64,000 nt of DNA from Halobaculum litoreum (GCF_030127125.1 NZ_CP126156.1:1736001-1800000), one strand, 5' to 3'; positions 8,560-18,030 are shown, numbered from the stretch's first letter. The notes: generated by a model not told the origin, from the sequence alone. Numbers and translations: made by a program.

Positions 8560-8979
8560 ATGGACCGCACCCCCCGCTCGGTCGGCCTCCAGTTCGCCCT
8601 CTGGACCGCCGCGGCCGTCGCCGTCCAACTCCTCCTCGGCGTCTCTTGGGGCGACCCCGCGGGCGTGTTCGCCCCCGCCGCGCTCGCCGACGCCGTCCTC
8701 GTGGCCGGCTGCGTCGCCGCGGGCGGCCTCGTCGCCTCCGGGCTCACGGTGTACGGGCGCGGCGTCGTCGGCGTGCTCGTGGGGACGCTGCTGCTCACCC
8801 TGCTGTCGGCGACGGCGTTCGGCGCCCGCGTGACGACCGTGAACGGGGCGGTGTCGCTCGCGGGCGGCTACGCCGTCTTCGTGACGTTCGCGTACACGCT
8901 CGGCTGGCTCGTCGACGGCGTCGTCCGCCGGGGCGTCGTCGTCGAGGACGGCGCCGCGACGTTCGACGGGCCGCGGTAG
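8560..8979 (+). CDS. Hypothetical membrane protein, about four helices
   Basis: I do not recognise the family. The 139-residue product has about four hydrophobic segments (roughly 10-28, 37-60, 64-86 and 95-118). It has a positively charged start (MDRTPRSVG) and an acidic hydrophilic tail (VVEDGAATFDGPR). It begins 20 bases after nfo on the same strand and may be co-transcribed with it. No catalytic motif is visible. Confidence 0.75.
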   Translation: MDRTPRSVGLQFALWTAAAVAVQLLLGVSWGDPAGVFAPAALADAVLVAGCVAAGGLVASGLTVYGRGVVGVLVGTLLLTLLSATAFGARVTTVNGAVSLAGGYAVFVTFAYTLGWLVDGVVRRGVVVEDGAATFDGPR

Positions 8980-9053
8980 CGCCGCCGCCGCCGTCGGCGG
9001 AGTCCAAGGACCTCGCCGTCGACACGGCTGACGCGGCGACGACACGCCGTCCG

Positions 9054-10271
9054 TTACGTGCCGGCGGCGGCCGTCTCGCGGTTCGCGTCGAACACGTCCC
9101 GCGCGTCGGTCGCTCGCGGGAGCCGGACGGTGAAGGTGCTCCCGTCGGGACCGGTGTCGGACAGCTCGACGGCTCCCCCGTACCGGTCGACGAGCGTCCG
9201 GACGATGTGGAGCCCGAGCCCGTGGTCGCTCGTGCTGTCGTTCGCCGGTTCGAACAGCGTCTCGCGCTCGTCGGGCGGGACGCCGGGCCCGTCGTCGCTG
9301 ACCCGGACGACCGCCTCGTCGGCGTCCATCTCCCCGGAGACGCGCACGGTCGCGTCCGGCCCGTCGTTGTGTTCGACCGCGTTGGCGACGAGGTTGGAGA
9401 ACACCCGTCCGACGGACTCGTCGGCGAGGACGGGGAGGCTCTCCGGCAGGTCCGTCTCGACGGTCGCGCCGTCGTACGCCTCGGCGACGGCGTCCGTCTC
9501 CGTGTCGAGCACCGGCCGGAGGTCGACCCGCCGGGGATCGAGGTCGCCGTGGTCGGACGCGACGAGCAGGCGGACCTCGCGGATCACGTCGTCGAGGTCC
9601 TCGCAGGCGCGCTCGATGACGGCGAGTCGGTCGCGGGTCGCCTCGTCGAGCGAGTCGTCGTCGAGCAGCAACGAGGCGTTCCCCGCGGCGACGTTCGAGG
9701 CGTTCAACACCTCGTGTCGGAGGATGTCGTTCAGGTAGCGCAGCCACTCGCGGGTGTCGGCCACGCGCTCGGCGCGGACCCGGGCCCGCTCGGCCGCCCG
9801 CGCCCGCTCGATGGAGCCCGCCTCGACGATCCCGACGAGCAAGCCGCCGGCGCCGCCGAACACGAGGCTGAACCGTAGCCACCCGATCGCGACCGCCACC
9901 GTCGACGTTCCCCAGACGGTCATCATGAGGAGGTTGATCACGAGGAACGCGCCCGACGCCCCGAGCCACCAGCGCGCGATGCGCGGGAAGCGGGCCGCGG
10001 GAAGCGTCCCCCGGGCGAGGCGGACCCCGCCGTACACGAACCCGAGCGTGAACGGGAGCGCGATGGCGACCGTCGTCACGGCGGCCACCGTCCCCCCCGC
10101 CGGCGCCCCGAGCCCGTCGCCTAGGAGCCATCGATCGACGAGGCTCGCGGTGAGGACGACACCGTAGACGGTCACTACCGTCGGGAGCCGCCGCCACGCG
10201 CCCGGCGACGCCGCCGGCGCTCCCTCCGGCCCGGCCGGCGTCGTCCCGTCGTCGGCGGTCGCGGTCGGCAT
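9054..10271 (-). CDS. Membrane sensor histidine kinase
   Basis: A two-component sensor of 405 residues. Four hydrophobic helices (about 33-48, 63-82, 102-122 and 124-148) form a membrane sensor, followed by a charged coiled segment. The dimerisation helix carries phospho-acceptor His186 in LRHEVLN. The ATP-binding domain shows N-box NLVANAVEHN, DDGPGVPP and the G-box HGLGLHIV. No receiver or response regulator is adjacent. Upstream, TAGTATTATG about 30 bases before the ATG is a good promoter match for a leaderless transcript. Confidence 0.92.
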   Translation of the reverse strand: MPTATADDGTTPAGPEGAPAASPGAWRRLPTVVTVYGVVLTASLVDRWLLGDGLGAPAGGTVAAVTTVAIALPFTLGFVYGGVRLARGTLPAARFPRIARWWLGASGAFLVINLLMMTVWGTSTVAVAIGWLRFSLVFGGAGGLLVGIVEAGSIERARAAERARVRAERVADTREWLRYLNDILRHEVLNASNVAAGNASLLLDDDSLDEATRDRLAVIERACEDLDDVIREVRLLVASDHGDLDPRRVDLRPVLDTETDAVAEAYDGATVETDLPESLPVLADESVGRVFSNLVANAVEHNDGPDATVRVSGEMDADEAVVRVSDDGPGVPPDERETLFEPANDSTSDHGLGLHIVRTLVDRYGGAVELSDTGPDGSTFTVRLPRATDARDVFDANRETAAAGT

Positions 10272-10413
10272 CTGCGGGAACGTCGATCCTCGCCGTCATA
10301 ATACTAACTCCGGCGGTATTGCGAGTGAGAGCGCGACCGACGCGGGCGGCCGGGAATCGGCCGTCCACACGGGGCACCCGGAGGTTGATACCGGCCCCTG
10401 CACACCCACTCGC

Positions 10414-11949
10414 ATGGCAGCACCACGGACGGACCTCGACTCGACAGTCGACGACGACGCCCCCGACGCCTACCGCGACCTGCTGGGCCGCTACGCGCGC
10501 GTCGCGAACCTGGAGAGCGGCGCGGGCGTCCTCTACTGGGACCAGCAGGTGACGATGCCCGAGGGCGGCGCGCCCGCCCGCGGCAAACAGCTCGCCGCGC
10601 TGTCGGCGACGACCCACGAGAAGCTGACGAACGACGCGATGGCCGACGCGCTCGACGCCTGCGAGGGGATCGCCCTCGACGACGAGCGCGCCGCGAACGT
10701 CCGCGAGATCCGACGCCGCCACGAGCGCAATCGGAGCCTGCCGGAGGAGGTGGTCGAGGAGTTGACCGAACAGCAGTCGGCGAGCCAGCGGGTGTGGCGG
10801 GAGGCGAAGGCCGAGGACGACTTCGACCGGTTCGCGCCGACGCTGGAGACGCTGCGGGACCTCCACGTCGAGCGCGCGGAGGCGATCGCCCCGGACCGCC
10901 CCGCCTACGAGGTCATGTACGAGGACGGCGAGCCGTACCTCCCGCTGGAACGGCTCGAGGAGGTCTTCGAGGAGCTGAAGGCGGGGCTCGTCCCGCTCAT
11001 CGAGGCGATCGAGGCGTCCGGCGTCGACCTCCCCTCGCCGTTCGTCGCGGCGGGCCCGTACGACGACGCGACCCAGCGCGGCCTCTCGGAGGCCGTGCTC
11101 GACGTGCTCGACTACCCCGAGGACCGCGGTCGCCTCGACGTCTCCGCGCACCCGTTCACCTCGGGTAACCAGTTCGACGCCCGGATCACCACCCGGTTCA
11201 AGCCCGACGACCCGATGGACGCGTTCACCGCGACCGTCCACGAGTTCGGCCACGCGAGCTACGAACTCGGCCTGCCGGACGCCCGCTTCGGCGAGCCGCT
11301 GGGCGCCTCGCTGTCCTCCGGCGTCCACGAGTCGCAGTCGCGCTTCTGGGAGAACCACGTCGCCCGCACCGAGCCGTTCTGGGAGGGGTTCGTCGGGGAG
11401 GCGAACGACCACCTCGGCACCGACGCGACGGCGCGGGAGGCGTACGCCGCCGTCAACCAGATCTACCCGGACAACCTCGTCCGCGTCGAGGCGGACGAAC
11501 TGACGTACCACCTCCACATTATCCTCCGGTGTGAGATCGACCGCGCGTTCGTCGAGGGGGACGTCGGCGTCTCGGAGATCCCCGCGCTGTGGAACGAGAA
11601 GATGGCCGACTACCTCGGCGTCGTCCCGGACACCGACACCGACGGCTGCCTGCAGGACATCCACTGGAGCAGCCGCTTCGCCGCCTTCCAGGGGTACACC
11701 ATCGGCTCGGTGCTGGCGGCGCAGTTGGACCACGCGATGCGGGCGGATCTGGGCGACGACCGCGTCGACGACCTGATCCGCGAGGGCGATTTCGACCCGC
11801 TGTGGGCGTGGATGACCGAGAACGTCCACAGGCACGGCCGCCGCTACCCGACCGACGAGCTGGTGGCGGAGGCGACCGGCGAGCCGCTCACCGCCGAGTA
11901 CTTCCTCGACTACGTGGAGACGAAGTTCGGCGACCTGTACGACCTGTGA
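10414..11949 (+). CDS. Carboxypeptidase M32 (copy 1)
   Basis: A Zn-dependent metallocarboxypeptidase of the Taq/Pfu carboxypeptidase family, 511 residues, the normal length. The signature HEFGH is at 276-280, followed by the family motif HESQSRFWENH with the third ligand region. The N-terminal segments SGAGVLYWDQQVTMPEGG and ARGKQLAAL are also typical. A second M32 gene lies at 40.6 kb, and both share the same block order and C-terminal TKFGDLYDL/TKYGDLYDL ending. It probably trims peptides in the cytoplasm. Confidence 0.95.
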   Translation: MAAPRTDLDSTVDDDAPDAYRDLLGRYARVANLESGAGVLYWDQQVTMPEGGAPARGKQLAALSATTHEKLTNDAMADALDACEGIALDDERAANVREIRRRHERNRSLPEEVVEELTEQQSASQRVWREAKAEDDFDRFAPTLETLRDLHVERAEAIAPDRPAYEVMYEDGEPYLPLERLEEVFEELKAGLVPLIEAIEASGVDLPSPFVAAGPYDDATQRGLSEAVLDVLDYPEDRGRLDVSAHPFTSGNQFDARITTRFKPDDPMDAFTATVHEFGHASYELGLPDARFGEPLGASLSSGVHESQSRFWENHVARTEPFWEGFVGEANDHLGTDATAREAYAAVNQIYPDNLVRVEADELTYHLHIILRCEIDRAFVEGDVGVSEIPALWNEKMADYLGVVPDTDTDGCLQDIHWSSRFAAFQGYTIGSVLAAQLDHAMRADLGDDRVDDLIREGDFDPLWAWMTENVHRHGRRYPTDELVAEATGEPLTAEYFLDYVETKFGDLYDL

Positions 11950-12063
11950 GGCCGCTTCGGGGGAACCGCGAGCACAGCGTCCCCCGAACTAGCGCCCGGG
12001 GAAACAATCGCCTTCCGGCGGTTCCGGATCCGGGGGACTCGCCAGAAGCTATTTGTGCTGCCA

Positions 12064-12078
12064 TGGTATAGCGTACCA
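12064..12078. promoter_or_regulatory. Inverted repeat at the start of the HVO_0416-type gene
   Basis: TGGTA-TAGCG-TACCA is a perfect 5-base inverted repeat ending three bases before the ATG at 12082. A TATA-like GCTATTTGTG lies at about 12048-12057, so the repeat covers the expected transcription start. It could be an operator, but the arms are short and chance occurrence cannot be excluded. Confidence 0.3.
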
Positions 12079-12081
12079 CGT

Positions 12082-12270
12082 ATGGCGTCGGCACCGAGCC
12101 CGAACGACGACCTGTTCGACGAGTTTCTGACCAGTCGCGGCCACGACACGGAGACAGCCCGATGGGAGGAGTCGTATAACAAGAAACAGTGTCCCGACTG
12201 TGGCGGCCTCCACGACGGCGACGCTGCGGAGTGCTCGGTGTGCGGCTGGCGACCCGAGGCCGGTCGCTGA
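12082..12270 (+). CDS. HVO_0416-family zinc finger protein
   Basis: A 62-residue protein with an acidic N-terminal helix (NDDLFDEFLTSRGH) and a rubredoxin-knuckle-type zinc ribbon. The four ligands are Cys37/Cys40 and Cys51/Cys54 (CPDC and CSVC), followed by GWRP. The SYNKKQCPDCGGLHD core is what I recall for the haloarchaeal HVO_0416 family. Function is unknown; such micro-proteins may bind nucleic acid or a protein partner. The ATG at 12082 is preferred over an in-frame ATG at 12055, since the promoter lies between them. Confidence 0.85.
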   Translation: MASAPSPNDDLFDEFLTSRGHDTETARWEESYNKKQCPDCGGLHDGDAAECSVCGWRPEAGR

Positions 12271-12412
12271 GGCGGCACGACACGCGGCGACCGGCTCCGG
12301 CCGCGCGTGCCCGTGAGCACGCGCGGCCCGCATCGAACTTCTGCGACCCGGACACGACGGGCGACGAGCGCGAGCCACGTCGTTTATGAGTCGTGGCCGA
12401 GAGGACACGGTA

Positions 12413-14266
12413 ATGAGCGACCCGGAAGTGACCCGGCTGTTCGGTGGGCCCGGCAGCGGGAAGACCACCGCGCTCCTCGACAGCGTCGAGGAGCTCATCG
12501 ACGAGGGCGCGGAGATGCGGGACGTCCTCGTCGTCTCGTACACGCGGGCGGCCGCCGCGGAGATCCGCGAGCGACTCGCCGAGCGGCTCGACACCACGCC
12601 CCGTCACCTCCAGGGGAACGTGGCGACGATGCACGCGAAGTCGTACGAACTGTTGAACCTCTCGCGCGGCGACGTGGTCGGCGAGGACGACAAAGAGGAG
12701 TTCTGTGACGACTACGGCGTCGAGTACGAGGACGAGTACTCCGGCGGCGGCCGCCGCACCGCGCGGTCGACGACGCTGGGCAACAAGGTGATCGCCACCT
12801 CCCAGTGGCTCCAGCGCACGAAGCGCGACGTGGCCGACTGGTACGACGTCCCCTTCCAGTGGGACGTCGAGGAGGTGCGCCTCCCGCCCGAGATCGACCC
12901 GAACGCACAGGAGGGGAACAAGTACACCCCGACGTGGCCCGGCGACGACGACCGCCTCGACGTGCCGGAGGCGATCCGGGCGTGGCGCGCCTACAAGGGC
13001 GACAACGGGCTCGTTGGCTTCGCCGACATGCTCGAGCGCGTGAAACAGCGCTCGCTGCTCCCGAGCGTCGACCACCTCGTCATCGACGAGTTCCAGGACA
13101 TCACGACCCTCCAGTACGACGTGTTCGAGGAGTGGAAGCCCCACATGGAGTCGTGCCTCATCGCCGGCGACGACGACCAGGTCGTGTACGCGTGGCAGGG
13201 GGCCGACCCCGCGCTGCTGCTCGACACGCCCGTCGACAACGACGAGATCCTGCCGAACTCCTACCGGCTCCCCTCGGACATCCTCGACGTCGTCAACACG
13301 GAGATCCGCCACATCGACAAGCGCCAGGAGAAGGACCTCAAGCCCCGCAAGGAGGGCGGCGTCGTCGAGGCGGTCGACTCGCCGACGATGCTCGAACTCG
13401 TGCGCAACGTCCGCCACACGATCCGGTCGACCGACGACGAGACCGTGATGGTGCTGTTCCGGGCGCGCTACCAGATGTTCGACTTCATCGACGAGTTCAT
13501 CGAGGAGGGGATCCCGTTCTCGTGTCTCACCGACCAGCGGATGTGGACCGACCGCCTCGCCGACTACGTCCGCGCCGTCGAGGCCGTCGACAGGGGCGAG
13601 GCGCTCACCGCGCTGGAGGCCCGTCGCCTCGCGGACATCCTGCAGGACTCGGCGTTCGGGAGCAACGACCGCGACGCGCTGTACGACTTCCTCGACGACG
13701 TGGAGGAGACCGCCGACGAGGACGACCTCGCGGAGATCCCGCTGTCGCCGGAGGACGTCACCGACTTCGTGCCGTTCATGCCCGACGGCGCCGCCGCCGC
13801 CGACATGGCCCGCAAGATCACCAGCTTCCAGCGGAAGTCGCTGAAGGCGTACTTCAAGGGCGACTACGAGGGCGAGGACGCCAGCCGCGTCCGCCTCGGC
13901 ACGATCCACTCCGCGAAGGGTCGCGAGGCCGACCACGTGTTCGTCAACACCGACCTCACCGAGAAGGTCGTCGAGCAGATGGCCGCCCAGGCCCAACAGC
14001 AGGGGCTCGACGTGACGGGCGTCGACGGCGAGGAGTTCACCAAGTCGACCAGCCCGGTGCCGGTGCTGACGGACAACGAGCGCCGCGTGTTCTACGTCGG
14101 GATGTCCCGTGCGCGCGAGCGCCTCGTCCTCATGGAGAACCTCGTCACCGGCGCGCCCACCCTCCCCATCTCCGTGGTGCTCCACAACGAGGTCCGCGAG
14201 GGCGACCCGCAGGCGATCGTCGACGACGTCGTCGAGGCGGCCGACGCCCCCGAACCCGAAGCGTAG
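12413..14266 (+). CDS. UvrD/PcrA-like ATP-dependent DNA helicase
   Basis: A superfamily 1A helicase of about 617 residues, moving 3'-5' in known relatives. Walker A GGPGSGKT is at 11-18, motif Ia VVSYTRAAAAEI follows, and the Walker B/DEAD box is IDEFQD near 224-229. Later motifs are GDDDQVVYAWQGAD, SYRLP, HSAKGREADHVF and VGMSRARERL. This gene uses IDEFQD rather than the DEYQD of bacterial UvrD. An in-frame ATG at 12386 would add nine residues but sits in the TATA-like GTTTATGAG, so 12413 is preferred. The M24 gene starts directly after the stop. Confidence 0.93.
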   Translation: MSDPEVTRLFGGPGSGKTTALLDSVEELIDEGAEMRDVLVVSYTRAAAAEIRERLAERLDTTPRHLQGNVATMHAKSYELLNLSRGDVVGEDDKEEFCDDYGVEYEDEYSGGGRRTARSTTLGNKVIATSQWLQRTKRDVADWYDVPFQWDVEEVRLPPEIDPNAQEGNKYTPTWPGDDDRLDVPEAIRAWRAYKGDNGLVGFADMLERVKQRSLLPSVDHLVIDEFQDITTLQYDVFEEWKPHMESCLIAGDDDQVVYAWQGADPALLLDTPVDNDEILPNSYRLPSDILDVVNTEIRHIDKRQEKDLKPRKEGGVVEAVDSPTMLELVRNVRHTIRSTDDETVMVLFRARYQMFDFIDEFIEEGIPFSCLTDQRMWTDRLADYVRAVEAVDRGEALTALEARRLADILQDSAFGSNDRDALYDFLDDVEETADEDDLAEIPLSPEDVTDFVPFMPDGAAAADMARKITSFQRKSLKAYFKGDYEGEDASRVRLGTIHSAKGREADHVFVNTDLTEKVVEQMAAQAQQQGLDVTGVDGEEFTKSTSPVPVLTDNERRVFYVGMSRARERLVLMENLVTGAPTLPISVVLHNEVREGDPQAIVDDVVEAADAPEPEA

Positions 14267-15454
14267 ATGCCCGGAGCGGACGGCGCCGACCGGCTCGGGA
14301 CCGACTACGGCCCCCTCGCGGCCGCCCTCGCCGACCGCGACGCCGTCGGGGTCGTCGCCGTCGGCGACCGCTTCGACGACGACCTGCGGTACCTGACGCG
14401 CTTCTCCGGCCCCGACCGCGACTACGCGTTCGTGGCCGGCGCCGTCGCGGGGAGCGACGACCCCCACACGGCGCTGTGTGCCCCGGCGCTGTTCGACGAG
14501 CAGGCGCGCCGCGAGTTCCCCGGCGACGAGGTGCGCACCGACCGGCAGGGCGACCCCGCGGGCGTCCGCGCGGCCGCCGCGCTCGCGGACGCCGGCCACG
14601 ACTCGGGGACCGTGCTCGTGCCGCAGGGCATCCCCCACGACGCCGCCGTCTACCTCGAAGACGCCGGCTACGAGGTGACCTCGACGGACGCCGTCGCCCG
14701 CGCCCGCGAGACGAAGACCGACGCCGAACTCGACCGACTCCGGCGCGTCCAGCGCGCCGCGATCCGCGGGATCCGCCGCGCCGAGACGGTGCTGGCCGAG
14801 GCGACCGTCGACGCCGACGCCGACGAGGTCCGCTGGAACGGCGGCGTCCTCTCGACCGAGCGCCTCCGCCGACAGGTGAACGAGGTGCTCGCCGCCCACG
14901 GCGTCCGCGACGCGGGCAACACCGTGGTCGGCGCGGGCGCGACCGCGGCTGACCTCCACTACACCGGCACCGACGTGATCCGGCCCGGGGAGACCGTCCT
15001 GCTCGACGTGTCGCCGCGCGGGCCCGACGGCTACTACGGCGACGTGACGCGGACGTTCGCGGTCGACCCCGACGGCGGCTGGGAGCGCCGGGCGTACCTC
15101 GCGGTCGAGGCCGCCCGCGAGGCCGCGCTGGAGGCGGTCGCCGCCGGCGTGCCGGCGTCGACGGTCCACGAGGAGGCGGCCGCCGAACTGGCCGCCCACG
15201 GCTTCCGCGTCGACTCCGACGAGGTGGGGTTCACCCACTCGACGGGCCACGGCGTCGGCGTCTCGCTCCACGAGGGGCCGTCGCTGACGGCCGACGAGCC
15301 GCTGGAGGCGGGGAACGTGCTCACCGTCGAGCCGGGGGTGTACGACCCCGCGGAGGGCGGCGTGCGCTTGGAGGACCTCGTCGTCGTCGCCGAGGACGGC
15401 TTCGAGTTCCTCGGCGAGTACCCGTTCTCGCTGGTGCCGCGCGAGCGGGTGTGA
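14267..15454 (+). CDS. Xaa-Pro aminopeptidase, M24 family (metal site intact)
   Basis: A pita-bread fold metallopeptidase of 395 residues with a creatinase-like N-terminal domain (about 1-150). All five di-metal ligands are visible: Asp247 (LLDVSP), Asp259 (YYGDVTR), His328 (STGHGVG), Glu355 (TVEPGVY) and Glu369 (VRLEDLV). It probably releases N-terminal residues before proline. The ATG follows the helicase stop with no gap, suggesting translational coupling. Compare the M24-fold gene at 52.9 kb, where three of these ligands are replaced. Confidence 0.94.
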   Translation: MPGADGADRLGTDYGPLAAALADRDAVGVVAVGDRFDDDLRYLTRFSGPDRDYAFVAGAVAGSDDPHTALCAPALFDEQARREFPGDEVRTDRQGDPAGVRAAAALADAGHDSGTVLVPQGIPHDAAVYLEDAGYEVTSTDAVARARETKTDAELDRLRRVQRAAIRGIRRAETVLAEATVDADADEVRWNGGVLSTERLRRQVNEVLAAHGVRDAGNTVVGAGATAADLHYTGTDVIRPGETVLLDVSPRGPDGYYGDVTRTFAVDPDGGWERRAYLAVEAAREAALEAVAAGVPASTVHEEAAAELAAHGFRVDSDEVGFTHSTGHGVGVSLHEGPSLTADEPLEAGNVLTVEPGVYDPAEGGVRLEDLVVVAEDGFEFLGEYPFSLVPRERV

Positions 15455-15487
15455 GGCGACGGGCGGTCGGGGCGGTGCCCGGCGGGA

Positions 15488-15739
15488 CTACTCGTCGTCC
15501 GGCGACTCCGTGGGCTCCTTCACCACGGAGCCGACGGCCTTCTCCGCGACCTTCCCGGGGACGTCGTCGGGGCTCGTGAGTCGCCGCGGGAGCAGGACCA
15601 TCAGGACGGCGACGACGAGGATCCCGACGCCGAGGGCGGTCTGGCCGTCGACGACGCGCTGGACCCCGTAGACGGCGACCGGGAGCGCGAAGATCAGCGT
15701 CGCCGCGAGGCCGAGTTGTTCGAGGATGCCGAGTGCCAC
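15488..15739 (-). CDS. Small two-helix membrane protein, DUF7533-like
   Basis: An 83-residue protein with two hydrophobic helices (about 7-25 and 33-50), then a conserved-looking tail [26 protein letters not shown] and an acidic end. I recall this layout as the haloarchaeal family DUF7533; the name is probable, not certain. Function is unknown. It lies 51 bases downstream of the DUF502 gene on the same strand and may be in one transcript with it. Confidence 0.75.
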   Translation of the reverse strand: MALGILEQLGLAATLIFALPVAVYGVQRVVDGQTALGVGILVVAVLMVLLPRRLTSPDDVPGKVAEKAVGSVVKEPTESPDDE

Positions 15740-15790
15740 ACCCGTCGTACCGTGCGTCCCGTCGAAAGGCTGTCGCCTCCGTACGCCCGC

Positions 15791-16460
15791 TCACTCGCCG
15801 TCGGCGACGACGACGTCCCCGTCGGGCGCGACGACCGACGGGAGCTTGTCCGGGTCGTCGACGGACAGCCCCGTCGTGACGAGCAGGCGGATGCCGCGGG
15901 CGACGCTCATGTCGATCTCGGTGTAGTCGTCGGGGTGCATCATCGCCAGCTTCCCCGCGGTCGGGTTGGGGCTGTGCGGGAAGAAGACGGTCATCAGCCC
16001 TCGCCGGCGACGCGGCGCACCCCCCCCGCGGCGCGGGGTTGGTGACGAAGCCGATGGCCCACGTGTCGTCGCGCGGGAACTCCGCGACGACGACCCGGTC
16101 GAAGCCGTCGCCCGGCGCCGCCAGCGACTCGCTCACCTGCCGGACGCCGAAGTAAACGGCGCGTACGACCGGGAGCAGGCGCACGCCGCGCTCGAAGCCG
16201 CCGAACAGGCGCCGGCCGGCCTCGTTCGAGGCGACGAACCCCAGCAGGGTGACGCCGACGGCGATGGTCACGACCGCAAGCGCCGTCGCCAGCGCCCCGT
16301 TGCCGACCAACTCCGCGAGACCGGTGCCGCTCACCACCGGCGCGAGCGTGACCGTGAGGCGGTTCACCGCGAAGTCGAGCACGAACAGCGTCACGGCGAG
16401 GGGGAGCACGAGGAACAGCCCCGCGACGAAACTGGACCGGAGCCGGGCGAAGGTGTCCAT
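15791..16460 (-). pseudogene. DUF502 membrane protein (frameshifted)
   Basis: A COG2928/DUF502 membrane protein of unknown role. The N-terminal part (about 150 residues) has two strong helices (13-30 and 52-76) and DUF502 segments such as LLPVVRAVYFGVRQV and FPRDDTWAIGFVTN. The C-terminal part resumes in another frame with MTVFFPHSPNPTAGKLAM and GIRLLVTTGLSV. The break falls at the minus-strand run of eight Gs (16020-16027). Restoring one G there and one at the GGG near 15998-16000 gives GVRRVAGEGLMTVFF. Sequencing error is likely. Confidence 0.82.
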
Positions 16461-16518
16461 ACCGACCGACGCGGGCGGCCCGACATAAGTCCATGCGCCG
16501 GACCGGCCGTCACGATGT

Positions 16519-16552
16519 CGGAACGCTTTCCAATTGTGGGGCCTTCGTTCCG
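16519..16552. promoter_or_regulatory. Inverted repeat spanning the ribE promoter
   Basis: CGGAACG at 16519-16525 and CGTTCCG at 16546-16552 form a perfect 7-base inverted repeat separated by 20 bases. The spacer contains CTTTCCAATTG, the only AT-leaning stretch and the likely TATA region. The right arm ends three bases before the ribE ATG. Arms bracketing a promoter suggest a dimeric regulator, but no known motif is recognised. Confidence 0.35.
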
Positions 16553-16555
16553 GGT

Positions 16556-17206
16556 ATGTTCACCGGAATCGTGGAGACCGCCGGCGAGGTCGTCGCGCGC
16601 GAGGAGACGCCGGAGGGGCTCCGCCTGCGCGTCGCCGCCGACGGCCTCGACGACCTCCACCACGGCCAGTCGATCGCCGTGAGCGGCGTCTGTCTCACCG
16701 TCGAGGAGTTCGGCGCGGTCGAGGGAGCGGGCGACCGCTCGTGGTTCTCCGTGTTCCTCGCCGCCGAGACGGTCGCGAAGACGTACCTCGACGAGGTGCG
16801 CGAGGGCGACGCGGTCAACATCGAGCGGGCGCTCGCCGCCGACGGCCGGTTCGACGGCCACGTCGTGCAGGGGCACGTCGACACGACCGCCGAGGTCCGT
16901 GCGGTGAAACGGGTCGGCGAGGACTGGCGGTTCACCTTCTCGGTCCCGGAGGGGTTCGGGAAGTACGTGGTCGACAAGGGGTCGGTGGCGCTCGACGGCA
17001 TCTCGCTGACCGTCGCCGAGAAACGCGGCGACGAGTTCGACGTCGCGATCGTCCCGACGACGTACGACCTGACGAACCTCTCGGGGAAGCAGGCGGGGGA
17101 CCCGGTTCACCTCGAGGTGGACGTCGTCGCGAAGTACGTCGAGACCATGCTGGAGGGGTACGCCGAGTCGCTGCTGGCGGACGCGCCGGCGCCGTCGGCG
17201 GACTGA
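16556..17206 (+). CDS. ribE: Riboflavin synthase, bacterial (RibE) type
   Basis: Makes riboflavin by dismutation of two lumazine molecules. The 216-residue protein has the two tandem lumazine-binding repeats. Repeat one starts MFTGIVE with SGVCLTV at 43-49. Repeat two has GHVDTTAEV at 106-114 and DGISLTV at 147-153. This is the bacterial alpha-chain type, not the unrelated archaeal RibC of methanogens, so it was probably acquired by an ancestral haloarchaeon. No other rib gene is adjacent. Confidence 0.96.
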   Translation: MFTGIVETAGEVVAREETPEGLRLRVAADGLDDLHHGQSIAVSGVCLTVEEFGAVEGAGDRSWFSVFLAAETVAKTYLDEVREGDAVNIERALAADGRFDGHVVQGHVDTTAEVRAVKRVGEDWRFTFSVPEGFGKYVVDKGSVALDGISLTVAEKRGDEFDVAIVPTTYDLTNLSGKQAGDPVHLEVDVVAKYVETMLEGYAESLLADAPAPSAD

Positions 17207-17250
17207 GCCGCGACGCCGGGCGCTGTCGACGCGAGTCGGCGGAAGAAGGA

Positions 17251-17331
17251 CGCCAGGACAGGGATTTGAACCCTGGATCCCAAGGGGAACACGCTTTCCA
17301 GGCGTGCGCCTTACCACTCGGCCATCCTGGC
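17251..17331 (-). tRNA. tRNA-Ser (anticodon GGA)
   Basis: On the minus strand the acceptor stem GCCAGGA pairs with TCCTGGC, followed by discriminator G. The anticodon stem CACGC/GCGTG encloses the loop CTGGAAA with anticodon GGA. The T arm is CAGGG-TTCAAAT-CCCTG. A long variable arm (TTCCCCTTGGGA) with an internal stem places it in the class II serine group. No intron is seen and CCA is not encoded. It lies between ribE and a small membrane protein gene. Confidence 0.96.
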
Positions 17332-17360
17332 TCGCACCGGATCGTACCTCCCTGTCGAGT

Positions 17361-17567
17361 TTAAGCCTGTCCTTTCCGCGCGAGTCGGTGCTCGAACCGA
17401 TAGGCGGCGGCGGCCACCACCGCCCCGACGACCAGCGCCACGCCGAACAGGCCGGCGAAGCCGAACGGCAGTCCCTCCCCGAGCAACACGAGCGCCTGCC
17501 CGCCGACGAGCACGACGAACAGGCCGACCGCGCCCCACAGGAGCGCGGACCGTCTCCGCGACGGCAC
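17361..17567 (-). CDS. Small two-helix membrane protein
   Basis: A 68-residue product starting MPSRRRSALLWGAVG with two hydrophobic helices (about 9-29 and 34-56) and a basic tail (FEHRLARKGQA). The family is not recognised. It begins three bases after the ridA stop on the same strand, so co-transcription with ridA is likely. Composition and layout resemble a real short membrane protein, although no motif supports a function. Confidence 0.7.
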   Translation of the reverse strand: MPSRRRSALLWGAVGLFVVLVGGQALVLLGEGLPFGFAGLFGVALVVGAVVAAAAYRFEHRLARKGQA

Positions 17568-17570
17568 CGG

Positions 17571-17951
17571 TTACTCCAGCGAGACGACCGCCTCGATCTC
17601 GACGCCGACGCCCTTCGGGAGCGCCCCCGCCTGCACCGCCGAGCGCGCCGGCGGCGACTCGTCGAAGTACGTCGCGTACGTCTCGTTCATCGCCTCGAAG
17701 TCGTCGATGTCCGCGAGGAACACCGTCGTCTTGAGCACGTCTTCGGCCGACGCGCCGGCCTCCTCGACGATGGCGAGGAGGTTGTCGAGCGCGAGCTCCG
17801 TCTGCTCGGCGATCGGGGCGTCGTCCCGCAGGTCGCCGTCGGGGGTCAGCGGGATCTGCCCCGCGGTGAACAGCAGGTCGCCGTTCGTCGTCGCCTGACT
17901 GTACGCGCCGACCGCCGCCGGTGCCTCGTCCGTCGAGACGATCTCCTTCAT
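17571..17951 (-). CDS. ridA: RidA/YjgF/UK114 family enamine deaminase
   Basis: RidA hydrolyses reactive enamine/imine intermediates such as 2-aminocrotonate released by PLP enzymes. The 126-residue protein has the family blocks AVGAYSQA, LLFTAGQIPLTPDG, VEEAGASAEDVLKTTVFL and PPARSAVQAGALPKGVGVEIEAV, including the conserved Arg and Glu of the active site. ilvA, whose enzyme makes the RidA substrate, lies about 80 bases upstream on the same strand. The ATG at 17949-17951 gives the family start; nine upstream in-frame residues are unrelated. Confidence 0.95.
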   Translation of the reverse strand: MKEIVSTDEAPAAVGAYSQATTNGDLLFTAGQIPLTPDGDLRDDAPIAEQTELALDNLLAIVEEAGASAEDVLKTTVFLADIDDFEAMNETYATYFDESPPARSAVQAGALPKGVGVEIEAVVSLE

Positions 17952-18030
17952 GCCCGCGACTCCGGCGGGGCGCGGCATAAATCGGGCGTTCGCGCCCGCC
18001 GGCGACGCCGCGGGGGCGACGCCGGCCGGC

